Notes under the pieces: generated by a model | The model's database searches: none | What the model saw: the letters and a program-made list of their open reading frames with translations, nothing else | Told to the model about the DNA's origin: nothing | Program-made: the position numbers and the translations under genes | Assembly (NCBI RefSeq): GCF_014904735.1 | Contig: NZ_JACZCR010000028.1 | Location: forward strand, 62,001-126,000 | Direction: 5' to 3' | DNA length: 64,000 bases | Source of the DNA: Microbulbifer hainanensis | GTDB lineage: Bacteria; Pseudomonadota; Gammaproteobacteria; Pseudomonadales; Cellvibrionaceae | Part shown: in pieces, positions 55,699 to 64,000 of the stretch | How positions within the stretch are numbered: the first letter of the stretch is position 1 | Layout of the letters: each line of letters starts with the position of its first letter

Positions 55699-57729
55699 AT
55701 GACGTTCAGGCAAAAGCCCGGCTCGCTACTCATACTGATGTTTCTGGTCGCGATATTGACCGCGTGCGGCGGCGAACGCGATACCACAAAAGGCGCAGCG
55801 AAAGACCAGGCGACCGGGAAGGAACAAATTATCGAGGAGGAAATGGGGACTGCAGTGCCCAAGTCTGAAGACCTCAACACTGAATCCAACCCCTATTCCG
55901 CCAGCGAATCTACGGCCCAGTCTTCCAGCGGATCCACCACTGGAGGCCAGGCGCCCTCTTCCGCCGACTATCCGACCAATGTCTATTTCGGCGATACCCA
56001 CGTGCACACTGGCTGGTCTGCCGACGCGGGTATGGACGGCGCCATCCTGACGCCGGAAGATGCCTATCGTTTTGCCCTCGGCAAAGAAGTCAAATCCAAC
56101 AGCGGCCTCAAGGCCAAGCTGCACCGCCCATACGACTGGTTCATGATCACCGATCATTCCGACGGCATGGGCGTGATCAACGAGATCCGCGCCGGCAATG
56201 ACGAGATGATGGCGGATCCTATCGTCAAGCGCTGGCACGACGCACTGGCTTCCGGTGATGAAAAAGCCGCGGCGGACGCCAAGAGCGAACTGATCGTTTT
56301 GCAGTCCCAAGGCAAATTGCCGAAGGTGGTCATGGACCCCAAATGGATGAAATCTGCCTGGGAGAAAACCGTCGACGCCGCTGAGAAGTACTACAAGCCC
56401 GGCGAATTCAGCACCTTTATTGCCTACGAATGGACCGTCAATGCCAACGGCGGCGATAACCTGCACCGCAACGTGATCTTCCGCGATGGCGCCGAGCGCA
56501 CACGCAGCCTGCTGCCGTTGACCACCTTCGAGACCCAGGATCCGGAAAAACTCTGGGCCTGGATGCAGGCCTACGAGCAGAAGACCGGCGGCCGCGTGCT
56601 CGCGATCCCCCACAACGGCAACTTGTCCAACGGCCGCATGTTCGAGGAACAGCGCTTCGACGGCTCACCCATGACCAAAGAGTGGGCACAGATGCGTGCG
56701 AAATATGAGCCGCTGTTCGAAGTCACCCAGATCAAGGGCCAGAGCGAATCCCATCCGTCCCTGTCACCGGAGGACGAGTTTGCCAGCTGGGATCTGTGGG
56801 ATCGCGGCAACCTGATCATGAAGCCCAAGCCCAAGGGCGCGCTCAAGTACGAATACTGGCGCGAGGCACTCAAAAACGGCATGCGCCTCGAAGACGAACT
56901 GGGTACCAATCCCTTCCAGTACGGTGTCAATGGCGCCACTGACACCCATACCGGCCTCTCCACCACCGAGGAGGACAACTTCTTCGGTAAGTTCAAGACG
57001 CTGGAACCGAGCAACGAACAGCGCTGGAGCTTCCCACTGCTGACCGGGCCCAGTGGCGCCTATATCGGATGGGAACAGGCCGCCTCCGGCGTAATGGGCG
57101 TCTGGGCAAAGGAAAATACGCGCGAAGCCATCTGGGATGCGATGATGCGCAAGGAAACCTTTGCCACTACCGGCCCGCGGATCAAGGTGCGCTTTTTCGG
57201 TGGCTTCGATTTCAGTGATGCGGACAAGGACGGCGATATTGCCGCACTGGGCTACGAAAAAGGTGTCCCCATGGGCGGCAAACTGAGCGGCGCCAAGGAA
57301 GGCCAAACTGCAACCTTCCTCGTCGCGGCCATGAAAGATCCCGAAGGCGCCAACCTCGACCGCGTCCAGATCATTAAGGGCTGGGTCGATAGCGACGGCA
57401 AGACCCACGAAAAAATCTACGACGTGAAATGGTCCGGCGACCGGCAGCCCGATACCGATGGAAAAATTCCAGCAGTGGGAGATACCGTTAACCTGGAAAA
57501 GGCGACCTACGAAAACTCCATCGGCGACAAACAGCTGGTCGGTGTTTTCAGGGATCCCGATTTCGATCCCACGCAAAAGGCCGTCTATTATGCCCGCGTG
57601 CTGGAAATCCCCACGCCGCGCTGGACCCTGTACGACAAGGTACGCTTCGGACTGGACGACATGGACAAGGAGGTACCTCTGACCCACCAGGAACGCGCGT
57701 TTTCCAGTCCGATCTGGTATCACCCCTAG
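55699..57729 (+). CDS. DUF3604 lipoprotein, PHP-like metal-binding domain
   Basis: 676 residues from ATG 55699, with AAGGAG 7 bases upstream. Lipobox LTAC gives Cys23, followed by an acidic, Ser/Thr-rich linker to about residue 100. The DUF3604 domain starts YPTNVYFGDTHVHTGWSADAGMDGAILTPEDAYRFAL and continues with WFMITDHSDGMGV. HVH and DHSD resemble metal ligands of PHP phosphoesterases. Family function unproven; often found beside sulfatases in marine bacteria, by my recollection. Likely anchored in the outer membrane. Confidence 0.88.
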   Translation: MTFRQKPGSLLILMFLVAILTACGGERDTTKGAAKDQATGKEQIIEEEMGTAVPKSEDLNTESNPYSASESTAQSSSGSTTGGQAPSSADYPTNVYFGDTHVHTGWSADAGMDGAILTPEDAYRFALGKEVKSNSGLKAKLHRPYDWFMITDHSDGMGVINEIRAGNDEMMADPIVKRWHDALASGDEKAAADAKSELIVLQSQGKLPKVVMDPKWMKSAWEKTVDAAEKYYKPGEFSTFIAYEWTVNANGGDNLHRNVIFRDGAERTRSLLPLTTFETQDPEKLWAWMQAYEQKTGGRVLAIPHNGNLSNGRMFEEQRFDGSPMTKEWAQMRAKYEPLFEVTQIKGQSESHPSLSPEDEFASWDLWDRGNLIMKPKPKGALKYEYWREALKNGMRLEDELGTNPFQYGVNGATDTHTGLSTTEEDNFFGKFKTLEPSNEQRWSFPLLTGPSGAYIGWEQAASGVMGVWAKENTREAIWDAMMRKETFATTGPRIKVRFFGGFDFSDADKDGDIAALGYEKGVPMGGKLSGAKEGQTATFLVAAMKDPEGANLDRVQIIKGWVDSDGKTHEKIYDVKWSGDRQPDTDGKIPAVGDTVNLEKATYENSIGDKQLVGVFRDPDFDPTQKAVYYARVLEIPTPRWTLYDKVRFGLDDMDKEVPLTHQERAFSSPIWYHP

Positions 57730-57854
57730 AGGTCACCGAGTCGTTCGTAATTATCTGTGATTTGTACGGGGTTCACTGCCCCTCGCGCGGAGAGTGATAA
57801 ATACCTCTCCTCCGATGGACGGGGCTAACCTCAACCGGATGTGGAGGTCTTACA

Positions 57855-59561
57855 GTGTTGCATACCAAGGCAACAGGGCTGCTGGCACTGGCTATAATGA
57901 TCACCCTGTTCTCCGGCTGTTCACGCGAAGAGTCTCCAAAACACCGCGATACCGCCGCCCCGCCGGAAAGCCAGACTCCCGCTAATGCGGATACAACTCA
58001 AAGCGCTCCCATATCAGAAACGCAATCCCGAGCAGCGTCCACCGGGCGCTCACCGAAAAAGCGGGAAGTGAACAAAGCCGGAAGGCAAGCGCATGATGGA
58101 AAGCCAAACATACTCATCATCTGGGGCGATGATGTTGGCATGTGGAATATCAGTGCCTACCATCGCGGCATGATGGGCGGCAGTACACCAAACATTGATC
58201 GAATCGCCGAAGATGGCATGATCTTCATGGATCATTACGCACAGGCGTCCTGCACGGCGGGCAGAGCCGCATTTATCACTGGGCAGTATCCAATTCGCAC
58301 GGGACTGAGTACAGTCGGGCTGCCCGGTGCCAAAGAAGGCTTAATGGAGAAAGACCCCACCCTCGCCGAGATGTTGAAGCCTTACGGTTATGCTACCGGC
58401 CAGTTTGGCAAAAATCACCTCGGGGACCGGGATGAGCACCTACCGACCAACCACGGCTTCGATGAGTTTTACGGCATTCTCTACCACCTGAATGCAGGGG
58501 AATACCCGGAACAGTATGACTTCCCGAAAGACGAGGAAGTGCAGAAGAAACTGCATCTCAAGATGCGCGGCGTTATTCATTCCTGGGCACTTCCCGACGG
58601 CTCGCAGAAAATCGAGGACCTTGGCCCATGGGGCCGTGAGCGACAGCGCAACCTGGATCAAGAAGTACTCGAACAGTCAAAACGCTTCATTAAGGACGCC
58701 GTCAAGGCCGGCAAACCTTTTTTCGTCTGGCATAACACCACCCGAATGCATTACCGCACGAACCTCAGCAAGGAATATCAAGGAAAAAGCGGCTACGGAC
58801 TCTATGCCGATGGCATGATGGAATTGGACGATGATGTCGGTGAATTGCTCGATCTACTCGACCAACTTGGTGTGGCGGACAACACCATCGTCATGTTTTC
58901 CACCGATAACGGCGCTGCATCAAACTCCTGGCCGGATGGCGGTAACCAGCCCTTCCACGGCGAAAAAGGTGTCGGCGGCTGGGAGGGTGCTTTCCGGGTC
59001 CCCATGCTCGTGAAATGGCCGGGACACATTCCCGCTGGCACCTATACCGGCGAGTTCATGACAATGGAGGACTGGATTCCCACACTCATGTCCTGGTTGG
59101 GTGATAAGAACATCAAGGAAGAATTGCTGACCGGTAAAGATATAGGCAAGCGGAATTACAAGGTGCATCTCGATGGCTACGACCAGAGCGACTTGCTGCT
59201 GAATCTGGGAAAATCAAAGCGAAAGGAGTTTTACTACTTTACCGAGGCAACGTTCCACGGCATGCGCTATGGTGACTGGAAACTCTTATTCATCAAGCAG
59301 GACCACTGGTTCCGCGCCCCGCAACAAGCTCTGACGACACCTTACATCATCAATCTCAAACTAGACCCCTTCGAGCGTTTTACCGAATCCCGAGGCTACG
59401 ATGAATGGGCCGAGAATCGCAGCTGGATCCTCGGCCAGGCAGGTCCGAAGATCGCCCAGTTTGTTGAAAGCTTCAAGGAATTTCCGCCGAGCCAAAAGAG
59501 CATGGAGCTCCAGGTCGATGCTGTGAGCAAGACAATCAACTCCCAGGCGTTGATAAGGTGA
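57855..59561 (+). CDS. Sulfatase lipoprotein with CTAGR active-site motif (GTG start)
   Basis: 568 residues from GTG 57855, preceded by GGAGG. Lipobox FSGC gives Cys22, followed by a Ser/Thr/Gln-rich linker to about 80. Alkaline-phosphatase-fold sulfatase domain: KPNILIIWGDDVGMWNISAYHRG (metal-binding Asp pair at 92-93), ASCTAGRAAFITGQYPIRTG with the formylglycine cysteine at 133, GKNHLGDRDEHLPTNHGFDEF, and FSTDNGAASNSWPDGG. It needs a formylglycine-generating enzyme, not in this window. The substrate is not identifiable from sequence. Confidence 0.9.
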   Translation: MLHTKATGLLALAIMITLFSGCSREESPKHRDTAAPPESQTPANADTTQSAPISETQSRAASTGRSPKKREVNKAGRQAHDGKPNILIIWGDDVGMWNISAYHRGMMGGSTPNIDRIAEDGMIFMDHYAQASCTAGRAAFITGQYPIRTGLSTVGLPGAKEGLMEKDPTLAEMLKPYGYATGQFGKNHLGDRDEHLPTNHGFDEFYGILYHLNAGEYPEQYDFPKDEEVQKKLHLKMRGVIHSWALPDGSQKIEDLGPWGRERQRNLDQEVLEQSKRFIKDAVKAGKPFFVWHNTTRMHYRTNLSKEYQGKSGYGLYADGMMELDDDVGELLDLLDQLGVADNTIVMFSTDNGAASNSWPDGGNQPFHGEKGVGGWEGAFRVPMLVKWPGHIPAGTYTGEFMTMEDWIPTLMSWLGDKNIKEELLTGKDIGKRNYKVHLDGYDQSDLLLNLGKSKRKEFYYFTEATFHGMRYGDWKLLFIKQDHWFRAPQQALTTPYIINLKLDPFERFTESRGYDEWAENRSWILGQAGPKIAQFVESFKEFPPSQKSMELQVDAVSKTINSQALIR

Positions 59562-59664
59562 GTCTACGCCGGTTGCATCATTGGATTCACCGACATCGAC
59601 CCCGGTCGAATGATTAATTGCGCAAACTTGGTTTTTCAACCCACAGCAGTCATTTCACTGTTTT

Positions 59665-59790
59665 GGGACAATCCCAAACCAACATTCTGCTGATTTTCTC
59701 CGACGACACCTGGCGGGGCGAACTCTGCCCCTGCGGTGGACGAGAAGACCACGGCATGCCACACCGAATATCGACCGTAAGCCCGTTGTC
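59665..59790 (+). pseudogene. Sulfatase N-terminal remnant
   Basis: In one frame this reads QTNILLIFSDDTWRGELCPCGGREDHGMP, then runs out. It aligns at the DNA level with the start of the third sulfatase (63843-63960: KPNILLIVSDDTGWGDLGPYGGGEGRGMP), with three extra bases after CCAAACC and numerous substitutions, and then hits a stop. No signal peptide, active-site motif or rest of the enzyme follows. It is a broken duplicate of a sulfatase gene's 5' coding part. Confidence 0.78.
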
Positions 59791-60383
59791 GATGGGACGA
59801 TCAATGATGTTGAGAAATGTCGTGTGCAACTTGATTGAGCTTTGCCTATGCATCGCTATTCTGCCATTCCCGCTGCTCTCGGACTGCGCCCGCATCTACG
59901 ACAGCTCCAGCATCGGCGGATGGTGATGCTGCCTACATTCAGGGAGCGGGCTGCCTCAGATGTGAATAACCAGGGCCTACGATCAGGCGGATAGCATCCA
60001 GCTTGAACTCGGGGAATAAGGTTCGAGTTTATCTATTCATTGAATGCCTCTATCTCAGGCGTCGACTTTATCTCCTAAGTTTTTGTCCGGGATTTGTAGG
60101 CCACGGCAATCTTGACCGATCATTCACGGCGAAGCAGGTTTGCTGCGCCATCTCGCCGACACTGCCTCACATAGACGACTATTTTTTAACTGCGCGAAAT
60201 TTGTCGAGTTGCATCTCAAGCATACTTTGTCGACGTCTTCTGCCAGATTCCAGTGGAATACCGACCGTCCCCATTCCATAACAAGCTTGAAACAAGCTAT
60301 CACTGCGCTTCGACGAGTTCCATGCCACCTCAGGTGTACGCGTGCGGCAGAGTTAATGAATTTAACGAACGGACGAGTTAACA

Positions 60384-60411
60384 GTTAAGAGTTAAGAGTT
60401 AAGAGTTAAGA
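60384..60411 (+). repeat. Four tandem GTTAAGA repeats in front of a sulfatase start
   Basis: Units at 60384, 60391, 60398 and 60405, each exactly GTTAAGA, followed by GGTATCAGA and the ATG at 60421. The last unit plus GG forms AAGAGG, which serves as the likely ribosome-binding site 8 bases from the start. Upstream, GAGTTAACA looks like a decayed further unit. The array sits inside the 5' untranslated region, so a change in copy number would change promoter-to-SD spacing. Confidence 0.85.
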
Positions 60412-60420
60412 GGTATCAGA

Positions 60421-62199
60421 ATGAATGGGAACTTCCTTCTACTAGCCTTGCGAAAGTTATGGCCAGTGTTGGCCTTATCCACCTTGGTATTATCGAACGG
60501 TGTAACTGCGCAAAATACGCGCGGCAGTACGACTGGCCCGACTTCGGCGCCGGGCTATGACCACCCGGAACAGTCCCTCACCATGAAGGATGTCAAGCCA
60601 GCTCCAAATATGTATCCGGTGCTGCAGCGCCCGGAACAATTGAAGCAAGCACAGGACAAGCTGGCCGCACTGCAAAGAAAGACCGGCAGGAAGCCCAATA
60701 TCCTCATCGTCCTGCTGGACGATACCGGTTACATGGATCCCGGTTTTAATGGTGGCGGTGCTGCGGTTGGCAACGCGACGCCGAACTTCGACAAGTTCGC
60801 GCGGGAGGGGCTGATTCTGTCGTCAGCCTACACGACACCATCCTGCTCACCGACCCGCGCCACCATTCACACCGGACAGAACCCGCTGCACCATGGCATC
60901 CTGCGCCCGCCAATGTACGACGAACCGGGCGGTCTAGACGGGGCCATCACCATGCCCATGCTGCTCAAGAAACAGGGCTACGTAACCCAGGGTGTCGGCA
61001 AATGGCATATGGGCGAGAACCAGGGCTCGCAGCCCCAGAACGTCGGCTATGACGATTACGTCGGTTTCCTCGGTGTCTCGGACGAGTATACAGAGTGGCG
61101 CGATGTATATTTCAACCCCGAGGTTGCCTTATCGCCCGCGCGCTTCAAGTTTATGCAGGAATCGGGGTTCAACCATCACGAGGTTCACTGCACGCCCGCC
61201 GACAAGAAGAATTGCAAAAACCTCAAGCTTATCGACCTCGACTACATCAAGGATCTGGATACGCACTGGCTCGAGGTCAGCCTGAATTTCCTCGACAAGA
61301 TGAAGGGCAGCAAGAAACCCTGGCTTCTCTACCACGCCACGCGCGGCTGCCACTTCGACAACTACCCGAACGATAAGTGGGCAGGCAAGTCAATGGCGCG
61401 CACCGTGTACTCTGACTGTTTCGTGCGTATGGATGACATCTTCGGCAAGCTCATGGCCAAGCTGGAGGCAAATGGAGAACTCGACAACACGCTGGTGCTC
61501 ATGCTCGGCGGTGACAACGGTCCCGAATGCGAGGTGCCACCACACGCGCGCACGCCATTTCGCGGCTGCAAGGGATCGAGCTGGGAAGGTGGGGTTCGAG
61601 GCTCCGTCTTTGCATACTGGAAGGGCATGATCAAGCCGGGCCAGGCCGATGGCCTGTTTGATTTTGCCGACATACTGCCAACGGCACTGCATCTCGCCGG
61701 TGTACCCGGCGCCAAGCTGGCCGGCGAGTTTCCCAAGGACCGCTACGTCGATGGCGTGGACCAGGCCTCGTTCCTGATCGCGGATGACCACCTGTCGAAT
61801 CGGCGCAGCCGACCCTATACCCTGAACCAGTACTTCGCCGGTATACGTATCGACGAGTTCAAGTACATCTGGACCGGTGAAATCCAGAATGGCGTCGTTC
61901 AAAAAGGCGACATAGGCGGGTTCAGTGGCCCGATCTTCACTGAGTCGGGTGGCGCCATCATGTTCAACCTCTACACCAACCCGCAGGAAGACGTGAGCAT
62001 CGGCGTACGACATATCCCCATGATGACTCCGCTGATGTCAGCTGGCGCCTTCTATATGAAGGAGCTGATGGACTACCCGCCGCAGTTCAAGATCGGTTTC
62101 CTGTCCAACAATCCACCGATGTATAACCTGGCTCCTGAAGCGCGGGAGGCGATGAAGAAGATCATGGAGAAACGTGGGGTCGGCAGGGCAAATCCCTAG
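60421..62199 (+). CDS. Periplasmic arylsulfatase-type sulfatase, CSPTR motif
   Basis: 592 residues. An uncleaved-looking or signal-peptidase I leader (LWPVLALSTLVLSNGVTAQN, cleavage near 30) replaces the lipobox of its neighbours, followed by a 60-residue linker. The catalytic domain has KPNILIVLLDDTGYMDPGFNGGG (metal Asp pair near 100-101), formylglycine motif CSPTR at 142-146 in SCSPTRATIHTGQNPLHHGI, and GGDNGPECEVPP. It also carries extra cysteines (HCTPADKKNC, RGCHFDNY, YSDCF). Very likely periplasmic. Sulfated substrate unknown. Confidence 0.9.
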   Translation: MNGNFLLLALRKLWPVLALSTLVLSNGVTAQNTRGSTTGPTSAPGYDHPEQSLTMKDVKPAPNMYPVLQRPEQLKQAQDKLAALQRKTGRKPNILIVLLDDTGYMDPGFNGGGAAVGNATPNFDKFAREGLILSSAYTTPSCSPTRATIHTGQNPLHHGILRPPMYDEPGGLDGAITMPMLLKKQGYVTQGVGKWHMGENQGSQPQNVGYDDYVGFLGVSDEYTEWRDVYFNPEVALSPARFKFMQESGFNHHEVHCTPADKKNCKNLKLIDLDYIKDLDTHWLEVSLNFLDKMKGSKKPWLLYHATRGCHFDNYPNDKWAGKSMARTVYSDCFVRMDDIFGKLMAKLEANGELDNTLVLMLGGDNGPECEVPPHARTPFRGCKGSSWEGGVRGSVFAYWKGMIKPGQADGLFDFADILPTALHLAGVPGAKLAGEFPKDRYVDGVDQASFLIADDHLSNRRSRPYTLNQYFAGIRIDEFKYIWTGEIQNGVVQKGDIGGFSGPIFTESGGAIMFNLYTNPQEDVSIGVRHIPMMTPLMSAGAFYMKELMDYPPQFKIGFLSNNPPMYNLAPEAREAMKKIMEKRGVGRANP

Positions 62200-62225
62200 C
62201 CTGACTCAGGCATTCACAGTCAGGC
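62199..62225 (+). terminator. Hairpin after the second sulfatase gene
   Basis: GCCTGACT (62199-62206) pairs with AGTCAGGC (62218-62225) across an 11-base loop and is followed by CTTTC. A second GC hairpin, ACGGCCC (62234-62240) with GGGCCGT (62251-62257), comes right after. Poor T-runs make termination partial at best. Confidence 0.5.
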
Positions 62226-62262
62226 CTTTCGGTACGGCCCTGCGTATGTGGGGCCGTCGACG

Positions 62263-62353
62263 ATGACCGGTATATCGCCGGTGTCGACCCGACCATTTTT
62301 CTTGGCCGAAGATGGCCAGTCTGCACGTCACAGCCGACCCTACACGGTGAACC
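62263..62353 (+). pseudogene. Sulfatase C-terminal remnant, frameshifted
   Basis: One frame reads DRYIAGVDPTIFLG and, after a one-base shift, the next reads AEDGQSARHSRPYTVN. Together they match the second sulfatase's DRYVDGVDQASFLIADDHLSNRRSRPYTLN (61738-61830), and the DNA ends agree (CAGCCGACCCTA, then GTGAACC or CTGAACC). The remnant is short, frameshifted, and ends directly before the barrel gene's start at 62359. Another broken sulfatase copy, this time from the far end of the gene. Confidence 0.75.
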
Positions 62354-62358
62354 ATTCA

Positions 62359-63252
62359 ATGAGGGATATCTTCAACCAAAACCTGGTATCCCGCTTACTA
62401 TTGGGTTCCCTGATTGGAGCTATATTTTTCTGCCACCCCGATGCCCAAGCGCAAACATCCCCCCCTGCTCCCTCACCCGGGGAACTGGCTGAGAGCGCTA
62501 CATCGGGCCGGGCAGGTTACACACAATCACTGGCTTCCGAGGTCAACGACCCGACCGCCCCCCTGCCCCTGATTCAGTTCCGCAATATCTATGCGCCCGG
62601 CGTTCCCGGTACCGGTAGCTCGGCCAACCTGTTTGAAATCCAGCCTGTACTCCCCTTTGCGCCATCCGACACAATTCGGTTCGCACAGCTGATCAAGATC
62701 ACCATACCGATCGTTACTTCACCAGCCCCAGACCGAACCACCGGGCTGGGTGACCTGCAAATGTTCGACCTGGTCGCGATCAAGGAGTCCTGGGGAAGAT
62801 GGGGTTTCGGCGTGGCAGCGATATTGCCCACGGCAACCGCTCCGGAACTGGGACAGGAGAAATGGCAGCTCGGACCGGCCACCGCCATCATGTACACGGC
62901 GGTAAAGAATCTTCAGGTAGGCGCAGTGTTTCAGAATCCGGCGTCATTTGCTGGCGATTCGAATCGGGAAAGTGTCAATTCTCTGAGTATCACACCTACC
63001 CTGACCTACAACTTGCCCGGCGGTTGGTTTTACGGCCACAGTGATTACGACTTTGTTTTCGACTGGGAAAACGGTGGTGAAGCCACAATTCCGATCGGGT
63101 TTCAGGCGGGAAAAGTCTTCTCAGTGGGTTCCGAACATTTCAGTCTTTCGTTCGAAGGCGCGTACAGCGCGGCTCGCCCGGACGACTTTCCAAGATGGCT
63201 AGTTGGGTTCGAATTGAACTGGATTCTGCCAAAACACGCAAAACCCAAATGA
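62359..63252 (+). CDS. Outer membrane beta-barrel, Phenol_MetA_deg-like
   Basis: 297 residues from ATG 62359. Signal peptide SRLLLGSLIGAIFFCHPDAQA precedes a beta-strand-rich domain: LIQFRNIYAPGVPGTGSSANLFEIQPVLPF, GLGDLQMFDLVAIKESWGRWGFGVAAILPTATAP, KWQLGPATAIMYTAVKNLQVGAVFQNPASFAGDSNRESVNSLSITPTLTYNLPGGWF. This follows the Phenol_MetA_deg family (PF13557 type). It may be a channel for pathway products or substrates. The frame is open upstream to 62248 through the sulfatase remnant, which I exclude. The ribosome-binding site is poor. Confidence 0.78.
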   Translation: MRDIFNQNLVSRLLLGSLIGAIFFCHPDAQAQTSPPAPSPGELAESATSGRAGYTQSLASEVNDPTAPLPLIQFRNIYAPGVPGTGSSANLFEIQPVLPFAPSDTIRFAQLIKITIPIVTSPAPDRTTGLGDLQMFDLVAIKESWGRWGFGVAAILPTATAPELGQEKWQLGPATAIMYTAVKNLQVGAVFQNPASFAGDSNRESVNSLSITPTLTYNLPGGWFYGHSDYDFVFDWENGGEATIPIGFQAGKVFSVGSEHFSLSFEGAYSAARPDDFPRWLVGFELNWILPKHAKPK

Positions 63253-63612
63253 TTATCCGGCATTAATCGAACCATCATCTGCTATCGCGGATTGACGCAA
63301 TGCCACCGGCATAGCTGCATCCGACTGCCATGAAAATCAACGGTGCGCCGAAAGTTCTGCCTTTCCCATTCACTTAACTTTATCGGCAACAATGAAATCG
63401 GCTATCCGCCCAATCGATTCTTAGTGCACATTAGGCGCATTATCGTCATAAGGACCAATATTCTTGGCTATATTCCTACCAGCCAGATTCCACGGAATCT
63501 TCCTATGTCGTAATCAGTCGAGCGCGCAGTAGTCACTGCTACACACCCATCGAAGCACACCGACACTGAAGACAATATCTCAATTGCATTTTCCGGACTG
63601 CGAGGTTTACCC
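63253..63612 (+). other. Intergenic region upstream of the third sulfatase
   Basis: 360 bases without a gene. AGATTCC-AC-GGAATCT, a perfect 7-bp inverted repeat, is at 63485-63500, and its left part belongs to an 11-mer shared with the region upstream of the second sulfatase (60242-60252). AT-rich stretches near 63450 and 63570 may hold the promoter. Confidence 0.5.
63485..63500. promoter_or_regulatory. Inverted repeat upstream of the third sulfatase
   Basis: AGATTCC-AC-GGAATCT is perfectly symmetric, 113 bases before ATG 63613. A partial version (AGATTCC-AGT-GGAAT) lies at 60245-60259 before the second sulfatase. This shape could be an operator for a cluster regulator not present here. Confidence 0.45.

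Positions 63613-64000
<388 letters not shown>

Larger units (their letters stand above)
59562..60420 (+). other. Intergenic region with a sulfatase remnant, leading to a sulfatase promoter
   Basis: 859 bases. The left part holds a decayed N-terminal sulfatase fragment (59665 to about 59790, entered separately). The rest shows no coding gene. GCCAGATTCCA (60242-60252), 169 bases before the next start, is repeated exactly at 63482-63492 before the third sulfatase gene. Four GTTAAGA units end the region just before ATG 60421. Confidence 0.55.

Noticed and set aside
60384..60411. Tandem GTTAAGA as a CRISPR or integration remnant
   Set aside because: Units are contiguous and only 7 bases long with no spacers, and no cas or integrase gene is near.

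Overview
The window is a gene-dense chromosomal segment of moderately high GC from a free-living, probably marine, gammaproteobacterium. Pointers are the complete cmoM/cmoA/cmoB set for tRNA wobble uridine modification, rsmJ, slyX, greB, sdaA, an NAD-malic enzyme, and many exported peptidases, lipoproteins and sulfatases. The style resembles Microbulbifer or other Cellvibrionales-type marine bacteria, but that placement is inference from gene content. No rRNA, tRNA, CRISPR array, prophage or insertion sequence was found by reading.

Region 1 (1-23.5 kb) is mostly housekeeping. It runs msrA (cut by the window edge), a methyltransferase, a porin, a membrane J-protein, then cmoM-MazG-DUF599 on the minus strand, a PreP-like M16C peptidase, cmoA-cmoB, sdaA, rsmJ, a STAS-like protein, a helical-repeat protein, an NTR-like secreted protein, an OmpA-family lipoprotein, slyX with a serine hydrolase, a PaaI-type thioesterase, a voltage-gated-type ion channel with a C-terminal zinc ribbon, an Ig/PKD-like lipoprotein, a YciH/SUI1 protein, and an 857-residue membrane protein whose M48 peptidase fold has lost its zinc motif.

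Region 2 (23.7-38 kb) is a catabolic locus. A TetR-family regulator is divergent from a tight operon: PECR-like SDR, acyl-CoA carboxylase beta, acyl-CoA dehydrogenase, enoyl-CoA hydratase, biotin-carboxylase alpha and a second acyl-CoA dehydrogenase. This follows the Pseudomonas acyclic terpene utilization pattern (atuR; atuC-D-E-F) without atuA or atuH. An 18-bp inverted repeat in the tetR/operon gap recurs identically about 11 kb away, in front of a BKACE (DUF849) gene and opposite an S9 peptidase gene, so the regulon probably extends there. An AGCS symporter and a small membrane protein lie between.

Region 3 (38-53.8 kb) is mixed: greB, a GyrI-like protein, an AraC-type regulator, an ArsM-like methyltransferase, an MgtC/DUF4010 membrane protein, a MacAB-like three-gene ABC export system, small membrane and secreted proteins, an M3 peptidase lipoprotein, NAD-malic enzyme and a ZnT9-like CDF transporter. 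A strong bidirectional terminator separates the last convergent pair.

Region 4 (53.9-64 kb) is a one-directional run of exported proteins: DUF1254/DUF1214 protein, DUF3604 lipoprotein, sulfatase lipoprotein, a second periplasmic sulfatase, a Phenol_MetA_deg-type beta-barrel, and a third sulfatase lipoprotein cut by the window end. Two short sulfatase remnants lie between these genes, one from the N-terminal and one frameshifted from the C-terminal part, showing repeated duplication and loss. Four GTTAAGA units sit directly in front of the second sulfatase start. This sulfatase/DUF3604/DUF1254/barrel cluster is the best candidate for an undescribed envelope-localised system. The shared operator linking the atu-like operon to BKACE is the best regulatory lead.
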